The position numbers and the translations under genes are program-made. A model generated the notes under the pieces. It searched no databases, was not told the origin of the DNA, and worked only from the letters and a program-made list of their open reading frames with translations. A DNA stretch of 64,000 bases from Algoriphagus marinus (GTDB lineage: Bacteria > Bacteroidota > Bacteroidia > Cytophagales > Cyclobacteriaceae): assembly GCF_001936475.1 (NCBI RefSeq), contig NZ_MSPQ01000006.1, positions 124,001-188,000 on the forward strand, read 5' to 3'. Shown in pieces: positions 35,373-43,194 of the stretch (the first letter of the stretch is position 1; each line of letters begins with the position of its first letter).

Positions 35373-35675
35373 ATGAATAACTTTTTTGTGTATGTCCTTT
35401 ATTCAGAATCATTTAACCGATTCTATATTGGACTGAATTCCCTCAGTGTTAAAGAAAGACTAGAAAACCATATCGCTAAAAAATATAGTAAGTTCAACTT
35501 TACCCAAAAAGCAAGTGATTGGACGCTATTTCATTTTATTGAATGTGATTCTTTATCTCAAGCACGAAATATTGAACTTCATATTAAGCGAATGAAATCT
35601 GCTTTCTATATCCAAAACCTAAAAAAATATCCCGAAATCGCTGCCAAACTTCAGGTGAAATATAAAGGCAACTGA
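35373..35675 (+). CDS. GIY-YIG nuclease domain protein, copy 2
   Basis: This 100-residue paralogue of copy 1 differs at few positions (for example Ile2 to Asn, Ile8 to Val, Leu14 to Phe, Thr22 to Asn, Glu27 to Lys, Phe60 to Ser, Val78 to Phe). Tyr7, Tyr18-Ile-Gly20, Arg29, His33, Glu68 and Lys72 are all kept. It is the most diverged of the three, with two changes (Thr22, Glu27) close to the active-site segment. It follows its own terminator copy at 35332-35362, so it probably needs read-through or its own promoter to be expressed. Its stop again lies in tRNA-like sequence. Confidence 0.9.
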   Translation: MNNFFVYVLYSESFNRFYIGLNSLSVKERLENHIAKKYSKFNFTQKASDWTLFHFIECDSLSQARNIELHIKRMKSAFYIQNLKKYPEIAAKLQVKYKGN

Positions 35676-35743
35676 CTCCTCCGATAGCTATCGGAGCAGT
35701 AGGTACTTGTACCGATAGCTATCGGCAGATTCCATTGGGCCCA
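35668..35743 (+). pseudogene. Displaced tRNA 3' fragment, unit 3
   Basis: As in unit 2, with palindromes at 35679-35696 (CTCCGATAGCTATCGGAG) and 35710-35727 (TACCGATAGCTATCGGCA, core perfect here). The T-stem end has changed from CCAAGTGGG to CCATTGGG, a further sign of decay. Confidence 0.9.
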
Positions 35744-35785
35744 CAAGCCATTCGTTAATTCGAATGGCTTTTTTTATATTCAATC

Positions 35786-36088
35786 ATGAATAACTTTTTT
35801 GTATATATCCTTTATTCAGAATCACTTAACCGATTCTATATAGGACTGACTTCCCTCAGTGTTGAAGAAAGACTAGAAAACCATATCGCTAAAAAATATA
35901 GTAAGTTCAACTTTACCCAAAAAGCAGGTGATTGGACGCTATTTCATTTTATTGAATGTGATTCTTTATCCCAAGCACGAAATATTGAACTTCATATTAA
36001 GCGAATGAAATCTGCTGTCTATATCCAAAACCTGAAAAAATATCCCGAAATCGCTGCCAAACTTCAGGTGAAATATAAAGGCAACTGA
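35786..36088 (+). CDS. GIY-YIG nuclease domain protein, copy 3
   Basis: This 100-residue paralogue is almost identical to copy 1 (Ile2 to Asn, Ser48 to Gly and Phe60 to Ser are the differences I see). All putative catalytic residues (Tyr7, Tyr18, Arg29, His33, Glu68) are intact. It shares Ser60 and Asn2 with copy 2 but Thr22, Glu27 and Val78 with copy 1. That mosaic pattern suggests exchange between units rather than a simple linear duplication history. Its TGA is supplied by the tRNA-derived word GCAACTGA at 36081-36088. Confidence 0.92.
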   Translation: MNNFFVYILYSESLNRFYIGLTSLSVEERLENHIAKKYSKFNFTQKAGDWTLFHFIECDSLSQARNIELHIKRMKSAVYIQNLKKYPEIAAKLQVKYKGN

Positions 36089-36158
36089 CTCCTCCGATAG
36101 CTATCAGCAGATTCCATTGGGCCCACAAGCAATCCGTTAATTCGAATGGCTTTTTTTT
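36081..36158 (+). pseudogene. Displaced tRNA 3' fragment and decayed terminator, unit 4
   Basis: It begins like units 2 and 3 (GCAACTGACTC followed by CTCCGATAGCTATC at 36092-36105) but then jumps to AGCAGATTCCATTGGGCCCA, so the region between the two palindromes has been lost. The terminator hairpin is degraded on its left arm (AAGCAATCCG) but keeps the right arm and eight T. No nuclease gene follows; the convergent permease gene ends 4 bp later. Confidence 0.85.
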
Positions 36159-36161
36159 AAT

Positions 36162-38768
36162 CTACTCCGCTTTCAAAATATTTGCCGGATTGGCTTTTAC
36201 TACCTTCCAGATTTGAGAACTAACAGTCAACCCAATCACTAATAGCAAAACCATCAAGCCGGTAGCAATCGGAATAAAACCAACACCGGCATGGAAGGCA
36301 AAGAAACTATCCAAGAATTGAGTTACAATCACAAAGGCTAAACCTCCTCCTAGAATTGAAGCAATTCCCCAACTAATCAGGTAGCGCTTAAAAAGCTTTT
36401 TTGTAAGATCGCTGGTCCCAGCGCCGAATACTTTTCGTACACAGAAATCTTTGATCCTAGAATTCATATTCAAAGAAACTAGTCCAAACAAACCCATTGC
36501 AGCCAGAATCACTGCCAAAACAGCCGCAAAAATGATAATGTGTTGGATACCGCGCACATCGGAATACTCACGCTCAAAAACATCTGCCTGAAGCTTGCCT
36601 TCAAATAGTCCTGCGGGAATTGCCTCACGCCAGGTTTTCTTCACCAAATCCATAGCTGAAAGTGCAGTCCCAGGGCTCATTTGGAGGGTCAGGTAGTTAT
36701 AAATAGAATCAGAACCAGAACGAATGACCATCGGCACGATCGGCCGCTGGAAGAAAGTCATATGAAAATCTTTAACCACACCCACAATCTGATAATTTAC
36801 AGAATCCAAAACAATCGATTCTTCAACTGGAAAACTCAATCCCAAATCTGTCATAAATCGCTCATTGACTAGAATGGATTGCGTCTGATCAGAGATTAGA
36901 TTTGAATCCAAAAATCTTCCCGAAATCAATCTTAGCTCAAGAACTTCCGCATAATTAGCCTCCGCTTCTAGGTAATCCACCTCATACTTCTGGTCTTGAT
37001 AAGTCACTTCTTTTTCCTCAGCCCCATTTCCTATAAAATTTTCACTTCCACTCACTTCTTTTACTGAAGCAATGGCTGAAATTTGATCCTTCAGAGTGAA
37101 ATATGCTTTCGTATCAGGTACATTCACAATAATTTTATCCGAATTATCATATCCCCAGTCTCGATTCTCATTAAGGTAATTGGTTTGGAGAAAAGCAATT
37201 CCTGCTACAATACTGATAATGGCGAGAGTAAACTGAAAAGTAAGTAAAACACTTGTCATAAAGCTCTTAGACCCCAATTTCTGATTACCATTTAAGATAG
37301 TCACTGGCTTAAAACCTGATACAAAAACAGCGGGATACAGACCGGATACCAAAGTGATGAACCCCATCAATCCTATCAAAAACATCCAGATGTAGGGGTC
37401 ATGAAGCAAGTCGAGCTTCAGACTTTTCGAAGCAACTTGATTGAAACCCGGGAGCAATATAAATACTGCCAAAAGGCAACCGATGAATAAGGCGAAAAAA
37501 CAAACGATCAGGTTCTCACTTAAAAACTGTGCGATTAATTGTCCTCTCCGACTTCCTATAACTTTTCGAACACCGATTTCCTTTAGCCGCTTAGAAGCCA
37601 TCAAAATAGAAATATTGATGTAATTGAAAACTGCCAAAATCAGAATAAATAGTCCTATTGCTCCTAACAAAATCTGAGGACCCAATCCTAAAAAATTTCG
37701 TACGCCATTTTCAATTTTCCCAATTTGATACACCAAATCGGTATAGGCAATTAAATCCAAACTGAGGTAAGGATTTTCTGAATTGATTTCGTTTTGTCGT
37801 TTTTTTATTGAGGCTAACCCTGCTTGAAGTTCTGCAGGGTTTACACCTTTCTCCAATTGTACAAAAGTCCATTGTTCAGCATCCCAAGATTGTTTTAAAG
37901 AGACTTGTGGCTTTTCTAATTCGATAGATTCCAAATTTACCAAGAGATCAAAATTGAATATTTCCATATCATTCAACTTTTTCATAACCCCTCCTACTTT
38001 ATATCGTTTCTCTTCTCCATCAGTCACAAGGCTGATCTCTTGCCCGACAGGATGCGTATCACCAAATAGCTTCTCTGAAAGCTCAAAAGTCAAAATCACC
38101 TGATCCGGCTCAGTCAATGCTTGCGGATAGCCATACTCCATGCGATACACAAACATATCCATAAAGCCAGGGTCAACATAATTAACGCGCTGGTAGAAGC
38201 TTTCAGTTTGATAGATCAAAATTGGCAATCCCTGTTTTACCCTACTTTGGGATTTTATTTGAGTAAATTCATTTGAGAGTAGTTCAGCGATTGGTTCTGC
38301 TACAGTACCGTAGGTAACCTTTCCTTCTTCCTCATCAATCGTATAGGTCAACTGATAGATTTCATTCTTATTGGGTTGTAGCATCCCTTTAAACCAAATG
38401 TTGGCTATAAAGAGATATGCTACTAGGCAGCAACCCACTGCAGAGGCGAGACCAAAAACCGAAATGAAAGTGGTCGCTTTCTGCTTGAGGAGATTTCTCC
38501 AGCCGATTTTGAGGTAGTTCTTAAACATGGCAGTTGAATTTGAATGATAGTATTTGGTCTTAGTTCGCTTGATATTACTCCATCTGAAAAAGCTGAATAC
38601 ATGAATCCAAAATCGAAATCGAGCGTAAGCCAAACCTCTTTCTTCCAAATTCAGGTAAAAAATTTCATAAGCATCTCCTTGAATCTGTTCTAGTTTGGAT
38701 TCAGCGCAGTAAAACTCCAGAAAACGATCTGCCCATTTTGGAGGAAAATGCTTCAGCTTAGTATCCAT
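36162..38768 (-). CDS. FtsX/MacB-type ABC transporter permease with N-terminal prefix domain
   Basis: The 868-residue inner-membrane protein has an N-terminal extension (about 1-80, PPKWADRFLEFYCAESKLEQ) of the permease prefix domain 2 type. From Met81 it reads MFKNYLKIGWRNLLKQKATT, the point where its paralogues in this window begin. Then follow TM1 (about 100-122), a periplasmic MacB-type core, an FtsX domain with three helices (about 365-490), TM5, a second periplasmic core and a second FtsX domain ending NPANILKAE. Such permeases use ATP-driven conformational change to act on periplasmic or outer-membrane substrates. Its start overlaps the end of a PadR regulator gene by 11 bp. No ATPase gene is adjacent. 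Confidence 0.92.
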   Translation of the reverse strand: MDTKLKHFPPKWADRFLEFYCAESKLEQIQGDAYEIFYLNLEERGLAYARFRFWIHVFSFFRWSNIKRTKTKYYHSNSTAMFKNYLKIGWRNLLKQKATTFISVFGLASAVGCCLVAYLFIANIWFKGMLQPNKNEIYQLTYTIDEEEGKVTYGTVAEPIAELLSNEFTQIKSQSRVKQGLPILIYQTESFYQRVNYVDPGFMDMFVYRMEYGYPQALTEPDQVILTFELSEKLFGDTHPVGQEISLVTDGEEKRYKVGGVMKKLNDMEIFNFDLLVNLESIELEKPQVSLKQSWDAEQWTFVQLEKGVNPAELQAGLASIKKRQNEINSENPYLSLDLIAYTDLVYQIGKIENGVRNFLGLGPQILLGAIGLFILILAVFNYINISILMASKRLKEIGVRKVIGSRRGQLIAQFLSENLIVCFFALFIGCLLAVFILLPGFNQVASKSLKLDLLHDPYIWMFLIGLMGFITLVSGLYPAVFVSGFKPVTILNGNQKLGSKSFMTSVLLTFQFTLAIISIVAGIAFLQTNYLNENRDWGYDNSDKIIVNVPDTKAYFTLKDQISAIASVKEVSGSENFIGNGAEEKEVTYQDQKYEVDYLEAEANYAEVLELRLISGRFLDSNLISDQTQSILVNERFMTDLGLSFPVEESIVLDSVNYQIVGVVKDFHMTFFQRPIVPMVIRSGSDSIYNYLTLQMSPGTALSAMDLVKKTWREAIPAGLFEGKLQADVFEREYSDVRGIQHIIIFAAVLAVILAAMGLFGLVSLNMNSRIKDFCVRKVFGAGTSDLTKKLFKRYLISWGIASILGGGLAFVIVTQFLDSFFAFHAGVGFIPIATGLMVLLLVIGLTVSSQIWKVVKANPANILKAE

Positions 38769-39099
38769 GAGAAAAATCTAAAGCGAGAGGCGGAATCTGG
38801 TCATATAGCTTATTTCGTAAAGTTCTGATTTCGGTAATGGCCGACCTTCCACTTGCAGAGATTCGAAAGAGTCGCTTGCGTCTACCTCCTCTTTCCTCGG
38901 TGGCTCCACCCATTTGAGAATCTAAAAACCCCTTTTCCTCCAAGCGATTCAAAACAGTATGAATAGCACTGATATTAACCTTTCGCCCGGTTTGGTTTTT
39001 TATTTCTTCCAAAACAGAGACTCCGTAAGCTTCCTGATCAAGAATGCCTACTGTCAGCAAAACCAACTCTTCCAGCTCTCCTAAATGATATCCTTTCAT
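38758..39099 (-). CDS. PadR-family transcriptional regulator
   Basis: The 113-residue winged-helix protein has HLGELEELVLLTVGILDQEAYGVSVLEEI at the N-terminus, KVNISAIHTVLNRLEEKGFLDSQM (recognition helix and wing) and RRKRLFRISASGRSAI, the typical PadR DNA-binding domain. A C-terminal dimerisation helix is short. The 11-bp overlap with the prefix-domain permease gene shows the two are coupled, and PadR plus prefix-domain permease pairs are a recurring arrangement. A perfect 11-bp inverted repeat upstream (39116-39159) is a candidate operator for autoregulation. The inducer is unknown. Confidence 0.93.
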   Translation of the reverse strand: MKGYHLGELEELVLLTVGILDQEAYGVSVLEEIKNQTGRKVNISAIHTVLNRLEEKGFLDSQMGGATEERGGRRKRLFRISASGRSAITEIRTLRNKLYDQIPPLALDFSHGY

Positions 39100-39115
39100 T
39101 TCTTGACTTTATTAC

Positions 39116-39159
39116 TTTTACAAATATGAATCTAATATATTTGATACCTATTTGTAAAA
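39116..39159. promoter_or_regulatory. Inverted repeat upstream of the PadR gene, candidate operator
   Basis: TTTTACAAATA (39116-39126) and its exact complement TATTTGTAAAA (39149-39159), separated by 22 bp, lie 17-60 bp before the PadR start. PadR proteins often bind inverted repeats in their own promoters. Confidence 0.55.
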
Positions 39160-39351
39160 CAAATAAACGTGATGAAATAGAGTTGATCAGGGATGAGTTT
39201 TTTTTTAAAAAGTGAATAATGAGAATCGAGCTAGAAAAGTCTAATAGACTATTCTTAATTACTCAAGTGAATTTTAAAAGTTTTGTAATTCTGGATAGAC
39301 CTAGAACCAAAGCTTTTAATGGTTTGCGGTCTTGGAGCTTGAATAGGCTTT

Positions 39352-40989
39352 TCAATACTTCAAAGATAAAATCTGATTTTCTTGAAGTAAAATCGATTCA
39401 AGCTTTGAGTATGAAATATCCTGAACAGAAAGTCCACTTTCAATCGCTAAGACTGCAGCTGCTGCAGCTGACTGCCCTAGAATCATAAATACAGGCTCCA
39501 TTCGGATCGACCCAAAAGCTGTATGAGAACTCGAAACACAAACCGGCACCAGCAAATTTTCGCATTCAGATTTTTTTGGAATTAGCGTACCATAGGAAAT
39601 GGAATAAGGATTTTTAGGGTGAACACCTATATCTCCTTCATTTTGAACCATACCGTCTTCAGTCACAAAACGCTGGACATTATGAGAATCAAGCGAATAA
39701 GAACCCATTCCTATAGGCTGAGGCACTTCTTTATCACCCAAAACATCATATTCCGTCATCACATAATCCCCTATCATCCTTCTTGCTTCACGGACATAGA
39801 TCTGATGCGGCCAATTCCCATTATCCTTAAATTCGTCCTTTGCCAATCCCCATTGAGCCATTTTATCTCTGACTTTTTGGGGAACCTGTGGATCATGGGA
39901 AAGAAAATAAAGTAAACCCTTTTGATAGATCTCATGATCCTTTATGATTGCCTCTCTTTCTGAATACCTTGCCTCAGGGTATTCGTAGTTTTTACCAATA
40001 TAATCCGTACTAAAAGGCCCATGATTGTTAGTATCGGTCTTTAGATTTGGAATGGGATCGAATTTATCGAAAGTCTCATCCCATCCAGTCTCATACACAC
40101 GTGCTAAGAGCTCATATCGCGCAGGGTCATAGTTCTCTGGCTTTTCAAATGGAACTCGATTGGCTGGGTTTCTACTCATGGCCAGTCGAAAAGTGTACGC
40201 TTGAATTCTAGTGTCTCCTTGTCCATTTACACCGGGAGGTTCTGAGGAAATTTCTGGCAAAAGGCCACTCGTAGGATCTCCTGGGATTTGATAAGCGCTT
40301 ACCGGGTTTTTGAAATAATGTCTATGCTGATAAACCCCAATTTGAACACCATTCCAAGTTTCTCCATAGGTAGCATTGGATTCGCGACCGACATGGTAGC
40401 TCACTTCTGCAGCAGCCATCAAATCGCCTTCATAGGTTGCGTCAATAAATACTTTCCCTTCAAATACTTTCCCTGAAAGGGTTTTAATTGATTTGATTCT
40501 GCCATCCTCCTTTCGTACACCTGTGGTTCGGTCTAACCATTCATCACGCATGACTAAAATGGAGTTTTCTGCCACAAAATCTTCAAAAATCCTCTCCGCA
40601 ACATGCGGTTCAAAAATCCACATCGTGCGGTTTTCTCCATCCATAGCAGGAGTTCCCTGACCTTTATTCCCATATTCTTCTCGCTTTTGCCATTTCCAGG
40701 CAGAATCGGTTTGATAATGAAGATAAACCCGATGGTAAAACTCACGAGCAAGTCCGCCTATCACAGATTTATTTCCCGTATCGGTAAAACCTAAGCCTCC
40801 TGAAGATAGGCCCCCCAAATGCTGGTCAGGAGATACGACAATAACCGATTTCCCAAGCTTTTTAGCTTGGACTGCAGCAGTAATGGCCGCAGAAGTGCCC
40901 CCATAAATAATAATATCTGATTGATAGTAATCTTGAGAAAATGAAACCGTACAGTACAAAAGGAGAAAAAGCGATAAAATAAATTTCAT
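39352..40989 (-). CDS. Secreted FAD-dependent oxidoreductase
   Basis: The 545-residue protein has a signal peptide (about 1-18, ending SFSQ) followed at once by a Rossmann FAD-binding site (DIIIYGGTSAAITAAVQAKKLGKSVIVV) and GGLSSGGLGFTDTGN, typical of the FAD_oxidored (PF12831) family. KVFIDATYEGDLMAAAEVSYHVGRES (about 180-205) and the C-terminal SSHTAFGSIRMEPVFMILGQSAAAAAV are further family landmarks. Members of this family in Bacteroidota polysaccharide loci probably oxidise sugars or other small polar compounds. Export to the periplasm before folding with FAD is unusual for a Sec signal. The substrate is unknown. Confidence 0.88.
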   Translation of the reverse strand: MKFILSLFLLLYCTVSFSQDYYQSDIIIYGGTSAAITAAVQAKKLGKSVIVVSPDQHLGGLSSGGLGFTDTGNKSVIGGLAREFYHRVYLHYQTDSAWKWQKREEYGNKGQGTPAMDGENRTMWIFEPHVAERIFEDFVAENSILVMRDEWLDRTTGVRKEDGRIKSIKTLSGKVFEGKVFIDATYEGDLMAAAEVSYHVGRESNATYGETWNGVQIGVYQHRHYFKNPVSAYQIPGDPTSGLLPEISSEPPGVNGQGDTRIQAYTFRLAMSRNPANRVPFEKPENYDPARYELLARVYETGWDETFDKFDPIPNLKTDTNNHGPFSTDYIGKNYEYPEARYSEREAIIKDHEIYQKGLLYFLSHDPQVPQKVRDKMAQWGLAKDEFKDNGNWPHQIYVREARRMIGDYVMTEYDVLGDKEVPQPIGMGSYSLDSHNVQRFVTEDGMVQNEGDIGVHPKNPYSISYGTLIPKKSECENLLVPVCVSSSHTAFGSIRMEPVFMILGQSAAAAAVLAIESGLSVQDISYSKLESILLQENQILSLKY

Positions 40990-41094
40990 AGAATGATGGA
41001 TAGAAATTAGAAAATCAGAACTTTAAAAAAACTGAAGTACCCAAAAGCTACATAAGAATCACTTTTCTTCCAACCTATATACCGACTATTCATC

Positions 41095-42012
41095 ATGACT
41101 ACTTACACGATTTTAGGTGCCAATGGTAATATTGCTCAAGAAGTATCCAAAGCTTTGGCACAGCCCAAGACTATCATTCGGCAATTCAGCAGAAATCCAA
41201 AAAAAGTGAACGATTCAAATGAGCTTTTCCCAGGAAATCTTTTAAATGCAGCAGAGGTTTCTAAGGCTGTGAAAGGATCAGAAGTAGTTTTCCTTTTGGC
41301 TGGAATCCAATACAATAAAAAAATATGGAAGAGAGACTGGCCGATAATTATGCGAAATGCACTGGATGCTTGCATTACACATGGGGCAAAGTTGGTTTTT
41401 TTTGACAACATGTATGCCTTCGATCCCAACGAAGTTAGTCACCTGACTGAAGAAAGTACTATGGCTCCGCAAAGTGAAAAAGGGAAAGTAAGAAAGGAAA
41501 TTTTGGATATGCTTTGGAAAGATGTCAAAGCAGGCAAACTCACTGCTTTGGTGGCAAGAGCAGCTGACTTTTATGGGCCAGGTGCATCTAATAGCTTTTT
41601 GAATGAGTTGGTTATCGATAAAATAAAAGCTGGAAAAAGCCCACAATGGCTTTACGCAGGAGACAAAAAACACTCCTTTACTTATATCCCAGATGCTGGC
41701 AAGGCTACTGCATTTTTGGCTCAACAGGAAGATTCCTGGAATCAAAGTTGGCATCTCCCAACTGATCCAGCCTATCCATCAGGTCAGGAAGTCACTGCGA
41801 TCTTAAATAAGAAACTTGGAAAAAATCTAAAACTTCAAGTTTTACCGGCCTTTGCTGTGAGTTTGTTAGGATTATTTATTGCTCCGCTTCGCGAAATCAA
41901 AGAGCTACGCTACCAGACAGATTCGGATTATTGTTTTGACTCCTCAAAAATCGAGAAAGTATATGGCTTGAAACCAACTCCAATTGAAGTTGGGCTGGCC
42001 TCTTGCCTTTAG
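41095..42012 (+). CDS. SDR-family NAD(P)-binding epimerase/dehydratase-like protein
   Basis: The 305-residue cytoplasmic protein has an N-terminal Rossmann motif (TYTILGANGNIAQEVSKAL, GxxGxxG-like variant GANGNIA), EVVFLLAGIQYNK and a C-terminal substrate domain (YAGDKKHSFTYIPDAGKATAFL). It resembles atypical extended short-chain dehydrogenases such as NAD-dependent epimerase/dehydratases. The canonical YxxxK is not clear at the expected place: the segment near FFDNMYAFDPNEVSHLTEE lacks it, so it may be a non-catalytic sensor or have altered chemistry. It is monocistronic, divergent from the FAD oxidoreductase gene. Function unassigned. Confidence 0.82.
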   Translation: MTTYTILGANGNIAQEVSKALAQPKTIIRQFSRNPKKVNDSNELFPGNLLNAAEVSKAVKGSEVVFLLAGIQYNKKIWKRDWPIIMRNALDACITHGAKLVFFDNMYAFDPNEVSHLTEESTMAPQSEKGKVRKEILDMLWKDVKAGKLTALVARAADFYGPGASNSFLNELVIDKIKAGKSPQWLYAGDKKHSFTYIPDAGKATAFLAQQEDSWNQSWHLPTDPAYPSGQEVTAILNKKLGKNLKLQVLPAFAVSLLGLFIAPLREIKELRYQTDSDYCFDSSKIEKVYGLKPTPIEVGLASCL

Positions 42013-42092
42013 GGAGATTTATTTTAAACTTTCAATTGAAGTTTCCTTTCATGGCTCGTTTTCTATATTAAGGAATAATTAGAGTATTAAAT

Positions 42093-42971
42093 ATGTCCCA
42101 CGATCATTCACACCATCATACACATTCGAACCTTAAGCTTGCTTTTTTCCTCAATTTAGCTTTTACCATTTTAGAGATTGTCGGAGGAATCTACACCAAT
42201 TCAGTTGCAATTCTTTCAGATGCGGTTCATGATCTCGGAGACAGTTTTTCCTTAGGCTTGGCTTGGTATCTGGATAAGAAGTCCAAGAAATCCGCTTCCA
42301 GCCAGTTTTCCTTTGGGTTTCAACGCTTTTCTTTAGCTGGAGCCTTTGTCAATGCCCTGATCCTCCTACTGGGATCGATCTATCTAATCAGTGAAGCAAT
42401 CCAACGTTTTCAAAATCCGGAGGTATCAGATGCTCAGGGGATGATACTATTTGCACTTCTTGGCATTCTTGTCAATGGATACGCCGCCTTTAAAGTATCT
42501 AAAGGATCATCTCAAAACGAAAAAGTAATCAGTTGGCATTTGATTGAAGACGTCCTAGGTTGGGCAGCTGTATTGATAGCCGGAGTAGTACTTTATTTTA
42601 AAGAAATCCCTTGGCTTGACCCTGCCCTATCATTGGGCATTTCCATCTTTATCCTTTGGAATGTTTTTAAAAATCTAAAAGGAACGATTATGATTTTTCT
42701 CCAAGCCGTACCGGAAGACGTGTCGCTGGATGAAATCAAATCAAAAATATGTGAACTGGAAAAAGTCGATTCGGTTCATCACATGCACATTTGGTCACTC
42801 GAAGGTGAGCACCATGTTTTTACAGTTCATGTAAAGCTCAAACCAATCGAAACTTTAATTGAATTGAATGAAATTAAAACCGAAATAAAAAAACTGCTAA
42901 AGGCCTATCCCTTTTCACATTATACCATAGAGATAGAAGATGATCAGGAAGAATGCCTCATGAGGTCCTGA
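42093..42971 (+). CDS. Cation diffusion facilitator (CzcD/ZitB-type) metal exporter
   Basis: This inner-membrane antiporter of Zn2+ or similar divalent cations has 292 residues. It has a His-rich N-terminus (SHDHSHHHTHSN), six hydrophobic segments (from about residue 16 to 200), the TM2 metal site SDAVHDLGDSFSLG (HxxxD) and TM5 LIEDVLGWAAVLIAG (with the second His/Asp pair in WHLIEDVLGW). A C-terminal cytoplasmic ferredoxin-like domain follows (about 205-290, VDSVHHMHIWSLEGEHHVFTVHV). The length is typical for a CzcD-type CDF protein. It is monocistronic with a terminator at 43041-43070. Metal selectivity cannot be told from the sequence alone; zinc is usual. Confidence 0.95.
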   Translation: MSHDHSHHHTHSNLKLAFFLNLAFTILEIVGGIYTNSVAILSDAVHDLGDSFSLGLAWYLDKKSKKSASSQFSFGFQRFSLAGAFVNALILLLGSIYLISEAIQRFQNPEVSDAQGMILFALLGILVNGYAAFKVSKGSSQNEKVISWHLIEDVLGWAAVLIAGVVLYFKEIPWLDPALSLGISIFILWNVFKNLKGTIMIFLQAVPEDVSLDEIKSKICELEKVDSVHHMHIWSLEGEHHVFTVHVKLKPIETLIELNEIKTEIKKLLKAYPFSHYTIEIEDDQEECLMRS

Positions 42972-43040
42972 ATTGATTAGCAAATCGAAGTACTTCCTAG
43001 GCTTGGATTGATTATTTTTTGTTAAGCAGAAGACAAAATC

Positions 43041-43070
43041 AAAATCATTATAGTTGAAATGATTTTTTTT
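43041..43070 (+). terminator. Terminator after the CDF exporter gene
   Basis: AAAATCATT (43041-43049) pairs with AATGATTTT (43058-43066 approx.), followed by a T-run. Confidence 0.7.
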
Positions 43071-43110
43071 AAAAGATTTTGAATAAATTAAAGTGGGTAT
43101 TCGGTTGAAC

Positions 43111-43149
43111 AACAAGTAATTGATTAAACATCATTCCCCATTACTTGTT
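43111..43149. promoter_or_regulatory. Inverted repeat upstream of the DUF4136 gene
   Basis: AACAAGTAAT (43111-43120) and ATTACTTGTT (43140-43149) form perfect 10-bp arms around 19 bases, about 45 bp before the start codon. It could be an operator or a leader hairpin; no regulator is evident nearby. Confidence 0.35.
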
Positions 43150-43194
43150 ACTTAACTGTTGTTCTTTTAGCCCTCAACCAAATATAATTTAAGT

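Larger units (their letters stand above)
34867..36158 (+). repeat. Tandem array of tRNA 3' part + terminator + GIY-YIG gene
   Basis: Units begin at the word GCAACTGA at 34867 (inside the intact tRNA), 35254, 35668 and 36081, giving spacings of 387, 414 and 413 bp. Each full unit contains the 3' part of the tRNA gene, its terminator and a 100-codon GIY-YIG gene. The fourth unit stops after the terminator. The first unit is 27 bp shorter because the later ones have palindromes in place of the anticodon loop (13 bp longer) and T loop (14 bp longer), which accounts exactly for the difference. Confidence 0.95.

Noticed and set aside
35254..36125. Possible additional tRNA genes in the GIY-YIG array
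   Set aside because: The fragments lack the acceptor 5' strand and D-arm and have disrupted loops, so they are remnants.
34918..36158. CRISPR-like array suggested by regular repeats
   Set aside because: The repeats are about 413-bp units containing genes, not short repeats with unique spacers.
39219..39488. Plus-strand 89-codon frame overlapping the end of the FAD oxidoreductase gene
   Set aside because: Half of it lies antisense to a clear enzyme gene, the composition is not protein-like and no motif or promoter is seen.
41136..41754. Long minus-strand frames opposite the SDR gene
   Set aside because: The plus-strand frame has a Rossmann motif and normal composition; the opposite frames have none.
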